Of a stretch of 9,120 nucleotides of DNA, positions 1-7,034 are shown one piece after another. This DNA comes from Clostridiales bacterium (lineage in GTDB: Bacteria > Bacillota > Clostridia > Lachnospirales > WQUN01). The notes beneath the pieces were generated by a model. That model was not told the origin of the DNA and made no database searches. It was given only the letters and a program-made list of their open reading frames with translations. The stretch is from positions 1 to 9,120 of the forward strand of contig JAISZF010000111.1 of NCBI GenBank assembly GCA_031269415.1, given 5' to 3'. How positions within the stretch are numbered: position 1 is the stretch's first letter; each line of letters opens with the position of its first letter. A program made the position numbers and the translations under genes.

Positions 1-116
1 TATATTGCTTAATCAGGTTGAACTTTAAAGAAGAATATAGGGTTCCTATGTTTTCCTATGTTTTTCATAACGGAAAGCCGTCGGCGCTCGGTGAGGCTGT
101 GCGATTGGAGAAACTT
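1..116. other. Leader region upstream of the kinase gene
   Basis: These bases lie before the preferred kinase start. The kinase frame stays open through them from a TTG at 18 and an ATG at 48, but the encoded 33 residues look unlike a kinase N-terminus, and the TTG has no spaced ribosome binding site. I see no convincing -35/-10 pair. The promoter may lie upstream of the window, or the gene may be read from an upstream transcript. Confidence 0.4.
107..110 (+). promoter_or_regulatory. Ribosome binding site deciding the kinase start
   Basis: GGAG lies six bases before the ATG at 117. It supports this ATG over the earlier TTG (18) and ATG (48). The ATG at 48 has a weaker AGGG at 39-42. Confidence 0.6.
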
Positions 117-1628
117 ATGTTTAAATTTGCCAGGGATCTATGGCTTAACATTTCCTTAAAGAAGAAGCTGACATCATTTACGCTGATGATGATAATCATT
201 ATGGCTTTATCTCTGGCGTTCAATATACAGATTTTGAATTTCTCCCTAAACAGCTTCTACGGCATTCTGGATGATAACGCCAGATGCAATGATCTGCAGA
301 AGGCGCTTGAGAATGAAACCGCCGCCTTTGGCAGATATATTAAGGAACGTTCCGCCGAGAATAAATCGGAGTATGAATATGCCAGGGAAGCCGCCGTACT
401 CAGCGTCATGTCTTTGCCGTTCGATTACAGACGGATCGGTTCCGGCAGATACGCGATGACTTGGAATGTCCGCAACGGTTATGAGGGATACGCGCTGTTT
501 CGTGATAATATTGCCGTTATGGATCCCGAGGCGCAGGGCTATATAAAAAGTCTGTATAAAGTATACGCCATGCAGGAGTATCTGCTTACATACGCCAGAA
601 GGCTCTCACAGACATCCATGAGCGACGGGAACGCGCTTTATCAGGAAAAGACTCCCGCGCTACGGAATATACCGTTACTTATCCTGACGCTTACCATCTT
701 GATGGTCGCCGCGACAATGGCGCTCTTGCGCCTGTTATCGGCAACACTGATAAGCCCCGTGGTAAAACTCGCGAAATCTTCCAGGAATATTGCCAATAAT
801 AATTTCACCGACGCGGACTTGGCTATAGACAACAAAGACGAAATGGGCGAGCTGGTGAGCGCCTTTAACAAAATGAAGCACGCCACCGCGGGGTATATCC
901 GTTCACTGGAAGAAAATAATATTATGACCGTACGCCTCCATAAAGAAGAGCTTACAAAACTGGAGATGGAACGGCGGCTGGACGCTATTAACATGGAACT
1001 CCTCAGAAGCCAGATACACCCGCATTTCCTGTTTAATACCCTCGGAATGATTGCCGGTACGGCCAAATTGGAGGAAGCCGGCGACACCGAGCGGATGATC
1101 GTGGCTATGAGCAACCTGTTCCGCTATAATCTGAAAACCACGGAACAGACAGTCAGTTTGGAACGCGAACTTACCGTGATAAAAGACTATATATATTTAC
1201 AGCGAATGAGGTTCGGCAGCCGCATCTCTTTTTCCGTACAGGTTGAGGAATCATGCATGGACGCGTACGTTCCCGTCTTTATTCTTCAGCCTCTCGTTGA
1301 AAACGCGGTTATTCACGGACTATCCAAAGAAGAGCGGGGCGGACGCGTATTGCTGCGGATTTGGCGGAAAGCCCCGGGCATTATTATATCCGTAGCCGAC
1401 ACAGGCGCCGGTATGGACGCTGAAAAACTCTCAGGGCTGACCGAGGGTTTGACACAGGAACAGTCGTCACAGGTTGGAATCGGATTGGGGAATATCTTTC
1501 ACAGAATCCACGCGCTGTACCCAAACGGCGATATGAGGATATACAGCCGTTTAGGACGCGGAACAGCCGTGCAACTGATTATCCCGCAAGGAGGCGAATA
1601 TGTACAAGCTGCTGATTGCCGACGATGA
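117..1628 (+). CDS. YesM/LytS-type sensor histidine kinase
   Basis: Membrane sensor kinase of 503 aa that should autophosphorylate and pass phosphate to the adjacent regulator. It starts MFKFARDLW then ISLKKKL, the usual juxtamembrane beginning of YesM kinases. TM1 is about residues 19-40, the extracytoplasmic segment about 41-183, TM2 about 184-208, a HAMP domain about 205-262, and a short charged helix leads to the kinase core. The core has the H-box QIHPHFLFNTL (phospho-acceptor probably H303, the His of PHF), N-box LQPLVENA (N396), G1 box DTGAGM (428-433) and G2 box GIGLGN (454-459). The sensor segment is about 140 aa and looks mostly helical, much shorter than the roughly 250 aa dCache domain common in this family. 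The ligand is unknown. It overlaps the regulator by 29 bases. Family assignment is secure; the start is likely but could be at 48 or 18. Confidence 0.93.
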   Translation: MFKFARDLWLNISLKKKLTSFTLMMIIIMALSLAFNIQILNFSLNSFYGILDDNARCNDLQKALENETAAFGRYIKERSAENKSEYEYAREAAVLSVMSLPFDYRRIGSGRYAMTWNVRNGYEGYALFRDNIAVMDPEAQGYIKSLYKVYAMQEYLLTYARRLSQTSMSDGNALYQEKTPALRNIPLLILTLTILMVAATMALLRLLSATLISPVVKLAKSSRNIANNNFTDADLAIDNKDEMGELVSAFNKMKHATAGYIRSLEENNIMTVRLHKEELTKLEMERRLDAINMELLRSQIHPHFLFNTLGMIAGTAKLEEAGDTERMIVAMSNLFRYNLKTTEQTVSLERELTVIKDYIYLQRMRFGSRISFSVQVEESCMDAYVPVFILQPLVENAVIHGLSKEERGGRVLLRIWRKAPGIIISVADTGAGMDAEKLSGLTEGLTQEQSSQVGIGLGNIFHRIHALYPNGDMRIYSRLGRGTAVQLIIPQGGEYVQAADCRR

Positions 1629-2370
1629 GCGGATCGAGCGCGCCGCTCTGCGGAAGACCCTGGAGAAACAGCTTCGAGGCCAATGCGAGATATTCGACGC
1701 TGAAAACGGCCGCGAAGCCTTGCGGATCTATGAAGAGAAGCGTATCCAAATCGCCATTCTGGACATAGAGATGCCGGGCATCAACGGCATTGACGCCGCG
1801 CTGAAAATAAGGGAAAAGGATAAACGATGCGGTATTATCTTCCTTACGGCTTACGATGAGTTTGAATACGCCAGAAAAGCGGTGAGCGCGCGCGCTTTGG
1901 AGTATCTGTTGAAACCGTGCGACGACATGGAACTCCTGCTGGCGCTTGAGGAGGCTATGAGCTTGGCGGACAGCCGGGTTCAGGCGGGCGAGAGGGTAAG
2001 CGGCGGCTTGAAGGCTCCCGCGGACGCTCTCCAGTCAAAAGTAGCCTCAATAATAAAGGGCTATATTGAGGAAAATTATATGCGGGATTTTTCCATGCAG
2101 GATCTGGCTCAGGAGATGAATTACTCGGACACGTACTTTTGCAAACTCTTTAAGCGATATTTCAACAAGAGTTTTATAGCGTATCTGACCGACTACCGGG
2201 TAAGCCGCGCCAAAACCCTGCTGGAGCAGCCCACCGTGAATATCAAGGAAATAGGAAAAGCGGTGGGATATATTGATTCCAATTACTTCGCTAAGGTGTT
2301 CAGACGCGTAACTGGTTACAGCCCCAGTGAGTACAGGCTGTCTATTTTTCAGAACAATAGTTACAAGTAA
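1600..2370 (+). CDS. YesN-type response regulator with AraC DNA-binding domain
   Basis: Cytoplasmic transcription regulator of 256 aa. The receiver domain covers about residues 1-122: acidic pair D8/D9, phospho-acceptor D55 in ILDIEMPG, T83 and K105 (YLLKP) are all present, so it should be phosphorylatable. A linker of about 25 aa follows, then an AraC/XylS double helix-turn-helix domain (about 150-250), with the typical ends YFCKLFKRYF and GYIDSNYFAKVFRRVTGYSPSEYR. The start is fixed by AAGGAGG at 1588-1594, five bases before the ATG. It begins inside the kinase gene and is certainly its partner. The nearest target is the TRAP operon that starts about 160 bases downstream. AraC-type regulators of this class usually bind direct repeats, and candidate repeats are seen at 2390-2466. 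Both domains are of normal length with no sign of damage. Confidence 0.95.
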   Translation: MYKLLIADDERIERAALRKTLEKQLRGQCEIFDAENGREALRIYEEKRIQIAILDIEMPGINGIDAALKIREKDKRCGIIFLTAYDEFEYARKAVSARALEYLLKPCDDMELLLALEEAMSLADSRVQAGERVSGGLKAPADALQSKVASIIKGYIEENYMRDFSMQDLAQEMNYSDTYFCKLFKRYFNKSFIAYLTDYRVSRAKTLLEQPTVNIKEIGKAVGYIDSNYFAKVFRRVTGYSPSEYRLSIFQNNSYK

Positions 2371-2389
2371 GAATAAACCCTGCTGATAC

Positions 2390-2466
2390 TTATACTATAT
2401 GCATATACATAATTGTGATTGTGGTTAAATTTATACTACCAATCACAATTTTTTACTATGTTCATA
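2390..2466 (+). repeat. Three phased TACTA direct repeats, candidate regulator sites
   Basis: TTATACTA occurs at 2390-2397 and again at 2431-2438, and TTTTACTA at 2451-2458. The TACTA cores start at 2393, 2434 and 2454, giving spacings of 41 and 20 bases, close to whole helical turns. The outer two copies match at 13 of 16 positions (2390-2405 against 2451-2466). The third copy abuts the place where the -35 box should be. This layout fits direct-repeat binding by the AraC-type regulator. The region is AT-rich, so chance similarity is possible. Confidence 0.45.
2411..2454 (+). terminator. Palindrome followed by a T-run, probable terminator of the kinase-regulator operon
   Basis: AATTGTGATT (2411-2420) is perfectly complementary to AATCACAATT (2441-2450), with a 20-base loop that may pair further (GGT with ACC). 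Six T follow the stem (2449-2454). It sits 40 bases after the regulator's stop codon, where an intrinsic terminator is expected. The stem is AT-rich and the loop long, so termination may be partial. The same bases could instead be an operator, since one of the TACTA repeats lies in the loop. Confidence 0.55.
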
Positions 2467-2487
2467 GACAGTGTTTACCAGTATAAT
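2459..2487 (+). promoter_or_regulatory. Probable activator-dependent promoter of the TRAP operon
   Basis: A perfect TATAAT is at 2482-2487. The sequence 17 bases upstream (TGTTCA, 2459-2464) is a poor -35 box; the better-looking TAGACA at 2465-2470 is only 11 bases away. A good -10 with a weak -35 is typical of promoters that need an activator. Transcription would start near 2494, leaving a leader of about 38 bases before dctP1. Confidence 0.55.
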
Positions 2488-2518
2488 GACTTCGAGAATG
2501 AAAAGTGTATCATATTAC

Positions 2519-2524
2519 AGGAGG
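2519..2524 (+). promoter_or_regulatory. Ribosome binding site deciding the dctP1 start
   Basis: AGGAGG ends seven bases before the ATG at 2532 but only one base before the in-frame ATG at 2526, so 2532 is the likely start. A GTG at 2505 in the same frame lies upstream of this site and is rejected. Confidence 0.7.
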
Positions 2525-2531
2525 CATGTCT

Positions 2532-3605
2532 ATGAAAAAGAACTGGATTGCGTTAAGCCTATGCGCGATCATCGCGCTGGCGGCCGCGGGCTGCGGGCTT
2601 CAGACGCCGACCGCCGCGTCCGCTTCCCCCGCCGCGGAATCGGAAACCGCGGCCGAGCAGCAGACGGCGGCGCCGAAGCCGGCCGCCGACGCGATAACCT
2701 TGGTTTACGCGGAAGTAAACCCCTTAGACACCATTGTAGGCCAAACAGGTACCGCGTTCAAGGAGAAAGTGGAGGAGCTTTCAGGCGGGCAGATCATAAT
2801 TGACGTTCAGGCGAGCGGCGTTTTAGGAGCTGAAAACGATATTCTGGACACCATGCTCGGCGGCGGAGGAACAATAGACATATCGAGAATTTCAGCGTTT
2901 TCGCTGAGCAGCTATGGCGCGGAGAAGTCCGTGCTGCTTTCAATCCCCTTCACCTTTGACAATCGTGGACATTTTTGGAATTTCGCGGAGAGCGATTTAG
3001 CCGCGGAATTTCTGAATGAGCCCGCGGAACTGGGATTGGGCGTAAGAGGCATGTTCTACGGCGAGGAAGGCTTCCGTCATTTCTTCACGACTAAGCCGGT
3101 GAACGTAATCGACGACCTGAAAGGTATGAAATTGAGGGTTTCTATCGATCCGGTTATGACCGGCATGGTGGAAGGCTTAGGCGCGAGCGCGACTGTCGTT
3201 TCATTTAACGAACTCTATTCCGCGCTGCAGACCGGCGTTGTGGACGGCGCCGAACAGCCGATCGCGAATTACAAATCAAACGCGTTCCAAGAACCCGCGC
3301 CCAACCTCATTTTAGACGGACACACCCTGGGCGCTGTGCAAGCGATAATCACCGACGAGGCATGGAATAAACTCAGCGCCGACCAGCAGAATATTCTGGT
3401 GGAGGCTGGAAAGTACGCTTCCGCTTATAATCGCAGAATTTCCGAAGAAGCGGAGAACGCGGTGCTTGAGGAACTGAGAGCCGAAGGTATACATATAGTT
3501 GACGTTTCGGACAAGACGCCTTGGCAAGAGGCTTGTAAGGCAGTCATAGAATCCGCTTCGGCAAATAATAAGGAACTGTATCAACAAATTCTTGATATGA
3601 AATAA
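2532..3605 (+). CDS. dctP: TRAP transporter substrate-binding lipoprotein DctP (first copy)
   Basis: Extracytoplasmic receptor of a TRAP transporter, 357 aa. It has a KK-start signal peptide and a lipobox AAGC with C21, so the mature protein should be lipid-anchored to the membrane. Residues 22-53 form an Ala/Pro/Glu/Thr-rich spacer. The DctP fold follows: ITLVYAEVNP opening, FRHFF then KPVNVIDDLKGMKLRV, with R202 at the position of the conserved arginine that clamps the substrate carboxylate, then FNELYSALQTGVVDGAEQP and the C-terminal helical region (TDEAWNKLSADQQ). The family usually has DGxEN; here it is DGAEQ. The substrate is probably a carboxylate but cannot be named. It is first in the operon and separated from dctQ by a hairpin, consistent with the higher expression that receptors need. 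A second, quite different DctP closes the same operon. Confidence 0.95.
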   Translation: MKKNWIALSLCAIIALAAAGCGLQTPTAASASPAAESETAAEQQTAAPKPAADAITLVYAEVNPLDTIVGQTGTAFKEKVEELSGGQIIIDVQASGVLGAENDILDTMLGGGGTIDISRISAFSLSSYGAEKSVLLSIPFTFDNRGHFWNFAESDLAAEFLNEPAELGLGVRGMFYGEEGFRHFFTTKPVNVIDDLKGMKLRVSIDPVMTGMVEGLGASATVVSFNELYSALQTGVVDGAEQPIANYKSNAFQEPAPNLILDGHTLGAVQAIITDEAWNKLSADQQNILVEAGKYASAYNRRISEEAENAVLEELRAEGIHIVDVSDKTPWQEACKAVIESASANNKELYQQILDMK

Positions 3606-3614
3606 GACGTTTAT

Positions 3615-3643
3615 AGGCACAGAGGAATGAAGCTTCTGTGCCT
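3615..3643 (+). other. Intercistronic hairpin between dctP1 and dctQ
   Basis: AGGCACAGAGG (3615-3625) pairs with CTTCTGTGCCT (3633-3643), nine perfect pairs plus a G-T and a G-C pair, around a seven-base loop. It starts ten bases after the dctP1 stop. No T-run follows, so it is not a classic terminator. It more likely protects the 3' end of the receptor mRNA or lowers read-through into dctQM. Confidence 0.7.
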
Positions 3644-3656
3644 TACCGCGCATGAT

Positions 3657-3665
3657 GGGGGTGAG
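3657..3665 (+). promoter_or_regulatory. Ribosome binding site deciding the dctQ start
   Basis: GGGGGTGAG lies three bases before the ATG at 3669. An upstream in-frame ATG at 3627 falls in the loop of the hairpin with its AGAGGA directly abutting, so it is unlikely to be used. Confidence 0.55.
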
Positions 3666-3668
3666 ACT

Positions 3669-4202
3669 ATGCCTGATATTTTCGATAAAATTGATAAATT
3701 CAAGCCTGCTTATGATATGGTCTATAATGTATTCTTGTTTATCTGCAAGTCTCTGCTGGTAATTGATATACTGATTACCTCTATGGCCGTAACAGGCAGA
3801 TATGTCCCGTTTATACCCGACCCCGCTTGGAGCGAGGAGGTCGTTTTAACCTGCATGTCTTATATGGCGGTGCTGTCCGCCGCTCTGGCAATCAGGCGAG
3901 GAGCGCACATACGCATGACCGCTTTTGACAATCGTCTTCCGGAAAAGGTTGTCGTGGCGTTAGATCTCCTGGCTGACGCCGCTGTTTTCGCGCTAGCGAT
4001 TATAATGATAACGGTCGGCTGGCAGTACGCCACAAGCATTGGCGCAAAGGGCACATATGTAAGTATGCCGCAAGTTTCCAGAGCGTGGATGTACTTTCCG
4101 GTACCTTTGGCCGGCGTGGCAATGCTCATCTTTGAAATCGAATGCGCTTATAACCACGTAAAGAGTTTGTTTGTTAAGGAGGCGGTCGGTCTTGAGCGGT
4201 GA
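3669..4202 (+). CDS. dctQ: TRAP transporter small membrane subunit DctQ
   Basis: Small four-TM subunit (177 aa) that pairs with DctM in the membrane and helps dock the receptor. Likely TM segments are about residues 18-41, 57-76, 95-118 and 139-160. Family hallmarks are clear: the W54-S-E-E motif just before TM2 and the RRGAHIRM motif (76-83) after it. Length is normal for the family. The start at 3669 gives the usual short charged N-terminus (MPDIFDKIDKF); starting at 3627 would add 14 atypical residues. Its last 11 bases overlap dctM, and the dctM ribosome binding site lies inside its 3' end, so the two subunits should be made in step. Confidence 0.93.
   Translation: MPDIFDKIDKFKPAYDMVYNVFLFICKSLLVIDILITSMAVTGRYVPFIPDPAWSEEVVLTCMSYMAVLSAALAIRRGAHIRMTAFDNRLPEKVVVALDLLADAAVFALAIIMITVGWQYATSIGAKGTYVSMPQVSRAWMYFPVPLAGVAMLIFEIECAYNHVKSLFVKEAVGLER
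4176..4182 (+). promoter_or_regulatory. Ribosome binding site deciding the dctM TTG start
   Basis: AAGGAGG inside the dctQ gene lies nine bases before the TTG at 4192. The alternative TTG at 4171 is upstream of this site, and the next ATG is at 4242, inside the first membrane segment. Confidence 0.7.
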
Positions 4203-5484
4203 TACCTTCGCGATACTGGTTTTGCTTGGAAGTTTCTTCTTGATGGTACTTTTACGCTTTCCAATTGCCTACGCGGTCGCCCTGTCCTCTGTGTTCTGTC
4301 TGTTGGCTCAAGGTCTGCCACTCTCGACAGTCTGCCAGCAGATGGTGAAGGGTATCAGTTCATTCAGCTTAATGGCGGTACCGTTCTTCATCACTATGGG
4401 CTGTTTAATGGGGAAAGGCGGTATTTCCGAGAAATTGATCGCCTTGGCCGACTCGTGCGTGGGATGGATGCGCGGCGGCATGGCTATGGTTAATATAGTC
4501 GCTTCCTACTTTTTCGGCGGCATCTCCGGCAGCGCCGGCGCGGACACGGCTTCTTTAGGCTCGATTTTGATCCCCATGATGGTTGATCAGGGCTATGACG
4601 ACGACTTTTCCACGGCGGTGACCATCACTTCATCGTGTGAGGGACTGCTGGTTCCGCCCAGCCATAACATGGTTATCTACGCGACCACAGCGGGCGGTAT
4701 ATCCGTCGGAAGCCTGTTTCTGGCGGGTTACGTGCCGGGCGCGCTGCTGGCGCTGTCCTTAATGGTCGGCTCGTACATCATATCTGTCCGACGCAACTAT
4801 CCGAGGGGCAGTAAATTCAGCGTAAGAAACCTGTTAAAGCAATTAAGTATGTCATTTTGGGCTTTAGCCGCCATCTTAATCGTTGTGTTCGGCGTAGTGG
4901 GCGGAGTGTTTACCGCGACCGAATCCGCGGCTATCGCCGTTATATACAGCCTGATAGTCAGCGTATTCATTTATAAAGGCTTAGACTGGAAAGGCGTTTG
5001 GCGCGTGGTGGGAGACTGCGTGGACACGTTGTCTATCGTAATGATCCTGATAGCCACCTCTAGCATATTCGGCTATTGCCTGACGCGGCTGCATGTGCCG
5101 GACATGGCGGTCAGCATGATTGTGGGCGTGACTGACAACCCAATAGCGCTGGCTCTATTGCTGAACTTAATCTTATTCGTTCTGGGATGTATAATGGACA
5201 TGGCCCCGATTATCCTGATAGCCACGCCTATTCTGCTGCCTATCGCGACGGCTATCGGCCTTCATCCTATACAATTCGGTATTATGGTTGTGCTTAACTG
5301 CGGTATCGGCCTTTTAACACCGCCTGTCGGTTCCGTGTTATTTATCGGCTCCGCCATAGGTAAGGTTCCGATGGAACGCCTGGTTAAAGCGACGCTGCCG
5401 TTTTATGTGTGCATGATAATAACACTGATGGCAATTACGTTCATACCGGCGATTAGTATGTGGCTGCCCACTGTCTTAGGGTGA
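4192..5484 (+). CDS. dctM: TRAP transporter large membrane subunit DctM
   Basis: Large multi-span subunit (430 aa, normal length) that carries out sodium-coupled solute uptake together with DctQ and a DctP receptor. It belongs to the DctM/SiaM elevator-type permeases. Seen motifs: YFFGGISGSAGADTASLGS (106-124), the first re-entrant loop; the SCEGLLVPPSHNM stretch (148-160); TATESAA (241-247); GCIMDMAPI (332-340); and GLLTPPVGSVLF (373-384), the second loop with paired prolines. The rest is uniformly hydrophobic and arranged as two related halves, as the family requires. The start is TTG with a strong AAGGAGG; a TTG start may hold expression below that of the receptor. The stop overlaps the next ATG (TGATG), so the following gene is coupled to it. 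Confidence 0.95.
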   Translation: MSGDTFAILVLLGSFFLMVLLRFPIAYAVALSSVFCLLAQGLPLSTVCQQMVKGISSFSLMAVPFFITMGCLMGKGGISEKLIALADSCVGWMRGGMAMVNIVASYFFGGISGSAGADTASLGSILIPMMVDQGYDDDFSTAVTITSSCEGLLVPPSHNMVIYATTAGGISVGSLFLAGYVPGALLALSLMVGSYIISVRRNYPRGSKFSVRNLLKQLSMSFWALAAILIVVFGVVGGVFTATESAAIAVIYSLIVSVFIYKGLDWKGVWRVVGDCVDTLSIVMILIATSSIFGYCLTRLHVPDMAVSMIVGVTDNPIALALLLNLILFVLGCIMDMAPIILIATPILLPIATAIGLHPIQFGIMVVLNCGIGLLTPPVGSVLFIGSAIGKVPMERLVKATLPFYVCMIITLMAITFIPAISMWLPTVLG

Positions 5485-5987
5485 TGAAATTTCAATACGA
5501 TTACAAAAATACCGCTTTCGAGCTTTGGCAGCTTTCAATTTACTGTTTATACGGTTCGCTGGCGGGCGTGTGCAACATTATCTTCACCGTTTCCATGCTG
5601 CTGCTGACCATTAACAAATGGGAAGCGGCGGCGGCTCCGCTTCGCGCGGCGATGATTATAGCCTGCTTGATCTTTCCGGTGTTCCAGCCGCTTTTAACAT
5701 TGCGCAAAGCCAGTAAACAAGCGGAGAGACTCAAACACATACGGGTGGGGTTTGACGGCACGGGCGTTCATATCGCGCAGACTTACGTTTCGGGCGTCTC
5801 TGATATTCCGTGGGACAGTGTTAAAGCGGTTTCTAAAAAACCGTCGATGCTGGTTGTTTTTTCCGACGCCGCTCATGGTTATGTGCTTTCAAACCGCGTG
5901 CTGGGTAAGGAAAAGGAAGAACTATTCCGGTTTATACAGTCGAATATCTATGCGGCGGGCGCCGTAAGAGGGGATATAAAGACTTGA
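5484..5987 (+). CDS. YcxB-like membrane protein inside the TRAP operon
   Basis: Protein of 167 aa with two membrane segments (about residues 17-42 and 53-73) followed by a cytoplasmic domain. The C-terminal part has the pattern of the YcxB-like domain: VGFDGTGVHI (88-97), a short strand ending in IPWDSVKAV (108-116), LVVFS (123-127), then a strand and LGKEKEELFRFIQ (140-152). The molecular role of this family is not established, so I give no function. The gene is locked into the operon: its ATG overlaps the dctM stop by one base, and its stop overlaps the TTG start of the second dctP by four. This suggests a part in the transporter's assembly, regulation or signalling, but that is inference from position only. 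It is not a known TRAP subunit. YcxB assignment rests on pattern recognition and could be wrong. Confidence 0.75.
   Translation: MKFQYDYKNTAFELWQLSIYCLYGSLAGVCNIIFTVSMLLLTINKWEAAAAPLRAAMIIACLIFPVFQPLLTLRKASKQAERLKHIRVGFDGTGVHIAQTYVSGVSDIPWDSVKAVSKKPSMLVVFSDAAHGYVLSNRVLGKEKEELFRFIQSNIYAAGAVRGDIKT
5967..5973 (+). promoter_or_regulatory. Ribosome binding site for the TTG start of the second dctP
   Basis: AGAGGGG lies about ten bases before the TTG at 5984, inside the end of the YcxB-like gene. No ATG is near that would keep the signal peptide, so the TTG is the natural start. Confidence 0.55.
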
Positions 5988-6982
5988 GGCTTAACGCGTG
6001 CCGGATACTTGCAGCCTGCGCGCTCATCTCGCTTTCGGGTTGTAACGCGGGCGGTCAGAAAACGGCGTACGCTCCTGAATTCGTGTTTACTTACGCTGAG
6101 AATCAGGCGGAGGGTTTTCCGACAGTTCAAGGCGCGCGCAGGTTCGCTTCGCTGGTCAACGAGCGGACTGACGGCAGGATTGAGATTCTGGTTTATCCCG
6201 ATGCCTCTTTAGGCGAAGAGCAGTCAATTATCGAGCAGATGCAGTTCGGGGGAATAGACTTTACCAGGGCCTCCCTCACATCCATGTCTGAGTTCGTTCA
6301 GAAATACAATGTGCTGCAACTCCCTTATCTGTATAAGGATTCCGCCCATATGTGGAGGGTTTTGGACGGGGAGATTGGCAGGGATTTTTTAGCCGCGGCG
6401 GATGGCTCCGGTTTAACCGCTTTAGCCTGGTATGACGCTGGCGCCAGAAGCTTCTATACCTGCGAAAAGCCCATCAGGACTTTGGAGGATGTGGCCGGCA
6501 TGAGGCTTCGCGTTCAGGAATCGGCTATGATGAGCGCCATGATTGAGGCGTTGGGCGGCATTGCCGCGCCGATGCCATATGAGGATGTCTATTCGGCGCT
6601 TCAAACCGGGGTTATAGACGGCGCGGAAAACAATTTTCCCTCATTTGAGTCCACACGGCATTATGAAACAGCGAAATACTTTACGGTGAACGAACATACC
6701 CGGGTGCCCGAACTGCAACTGATTTCGACGTTTACCTGGAATAAGCTGAGTCCCGGGGATCGGGAGATCATAAGGGCGTGCGCCGAGGAATCCGCGCGGT
6801 ATGAAAGGGAGTTATGGCGCGAGCGGGAAAAGGTTTCCGAAGAAACGGTGCGGAATAACGGATGCGAGATCATCCGTATACCGGAACGGGAAAGAGAGCG
6901 GTTTATGGAAGCGGTTCTGCCTGTGTATATGGAGTTCTGTTCGGAGTATATGGATATTATTGATGAGATTAAGGGGGCGTAA
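5984..6982 (+). CDS. dctP: TRAP transporter substrate-binding lipoprotein DctP (second copy)
   Basis: Second TRAP receptor, 332 aa, also a lipoprotein: signal peptide with a textbook lipobox LSGC and C20. The mature part follows the DctP pattern: FTYAENQAEG opening, ASLGEEQSIIEQMQFG, LPYLYKD, then DVAGMRLRVQES with R176 at the carboxylate-binding arginine position, and VYSALQTGVIDGAENN (202-217), closer to the canonical DGxEN than the first copy. It ends with a charged helical tail rich in Glu and Arg. It lacks the long Ala/Pro spacer of the first copy, and the two differ over most of their length, so this is not a recent duplication. Its position at the far end of the operon, a TTG start and coupling to a YcxB-like gene suggest lower expression. 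It may widen substrate range or act as a co-receptor for the kinase; both are inference. Confidence 0.94.
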   Translation: MRLNACRILAACALISLSGCNAGGQKTAYAPEFVFTYAENQAEGFPTVQGARRFASLVNERTDGRIEILVYPDASLGEEQSIIEQMQFGGIDFTRASLTSMSEFVQKYNVLQLPYLYKDSAHMWRVLDGEIGRDFLAAADGSGLTALAWYDAGARSFYTCEKPIRTLEDVAGMRLRVQESAMMSAMIEALGGIAAPMPYEDVYSALQTGVIDGAENNFPSFESTRHYETAKYFTVNEHTRVPELQLISTFTWNKLSPGDREIIRACAEESARYERELWREREKVSEETVRNNGCEIIRIPERERERFMEAVLPVYMEFCSEYMDIIDEIKGA

Positions 6983-7034
6983 GGAACGGTTTGGTTCATG
7001 TAATACAAAACATTACTATATGGAGCGGTAAGGA

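Noticed and set aside
18..116. N-terminal extension of the kinase from TTG 18
   Set aside because: No spaced ribosome binding site before the TTG, residues unlike YesM N-termini, and a good site plus the canonical start at 117.
641..1114. 157-codon minus-strand open frame opposite the kinase
   Set aside because: Antisense shadow of the conserved HAMP and H-box region.
2413..2449. TGTGA...TCACA looking like a CRP site
   Set aside because: The half-sites belong to the 10-base stem and are about 26 bases apart, far more than the six of a CRP site.
3627..3668. Earlier ATG for dctQ at 3627
   Set aside because: It lies in the loop of the intercistronic hairpin with no spacing to its AGAGGA, and a better site precedes 3669.
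7015..7030. ATGGAGCGG as a small gene after the second dctP
   Set aside because: It stops after three codons.
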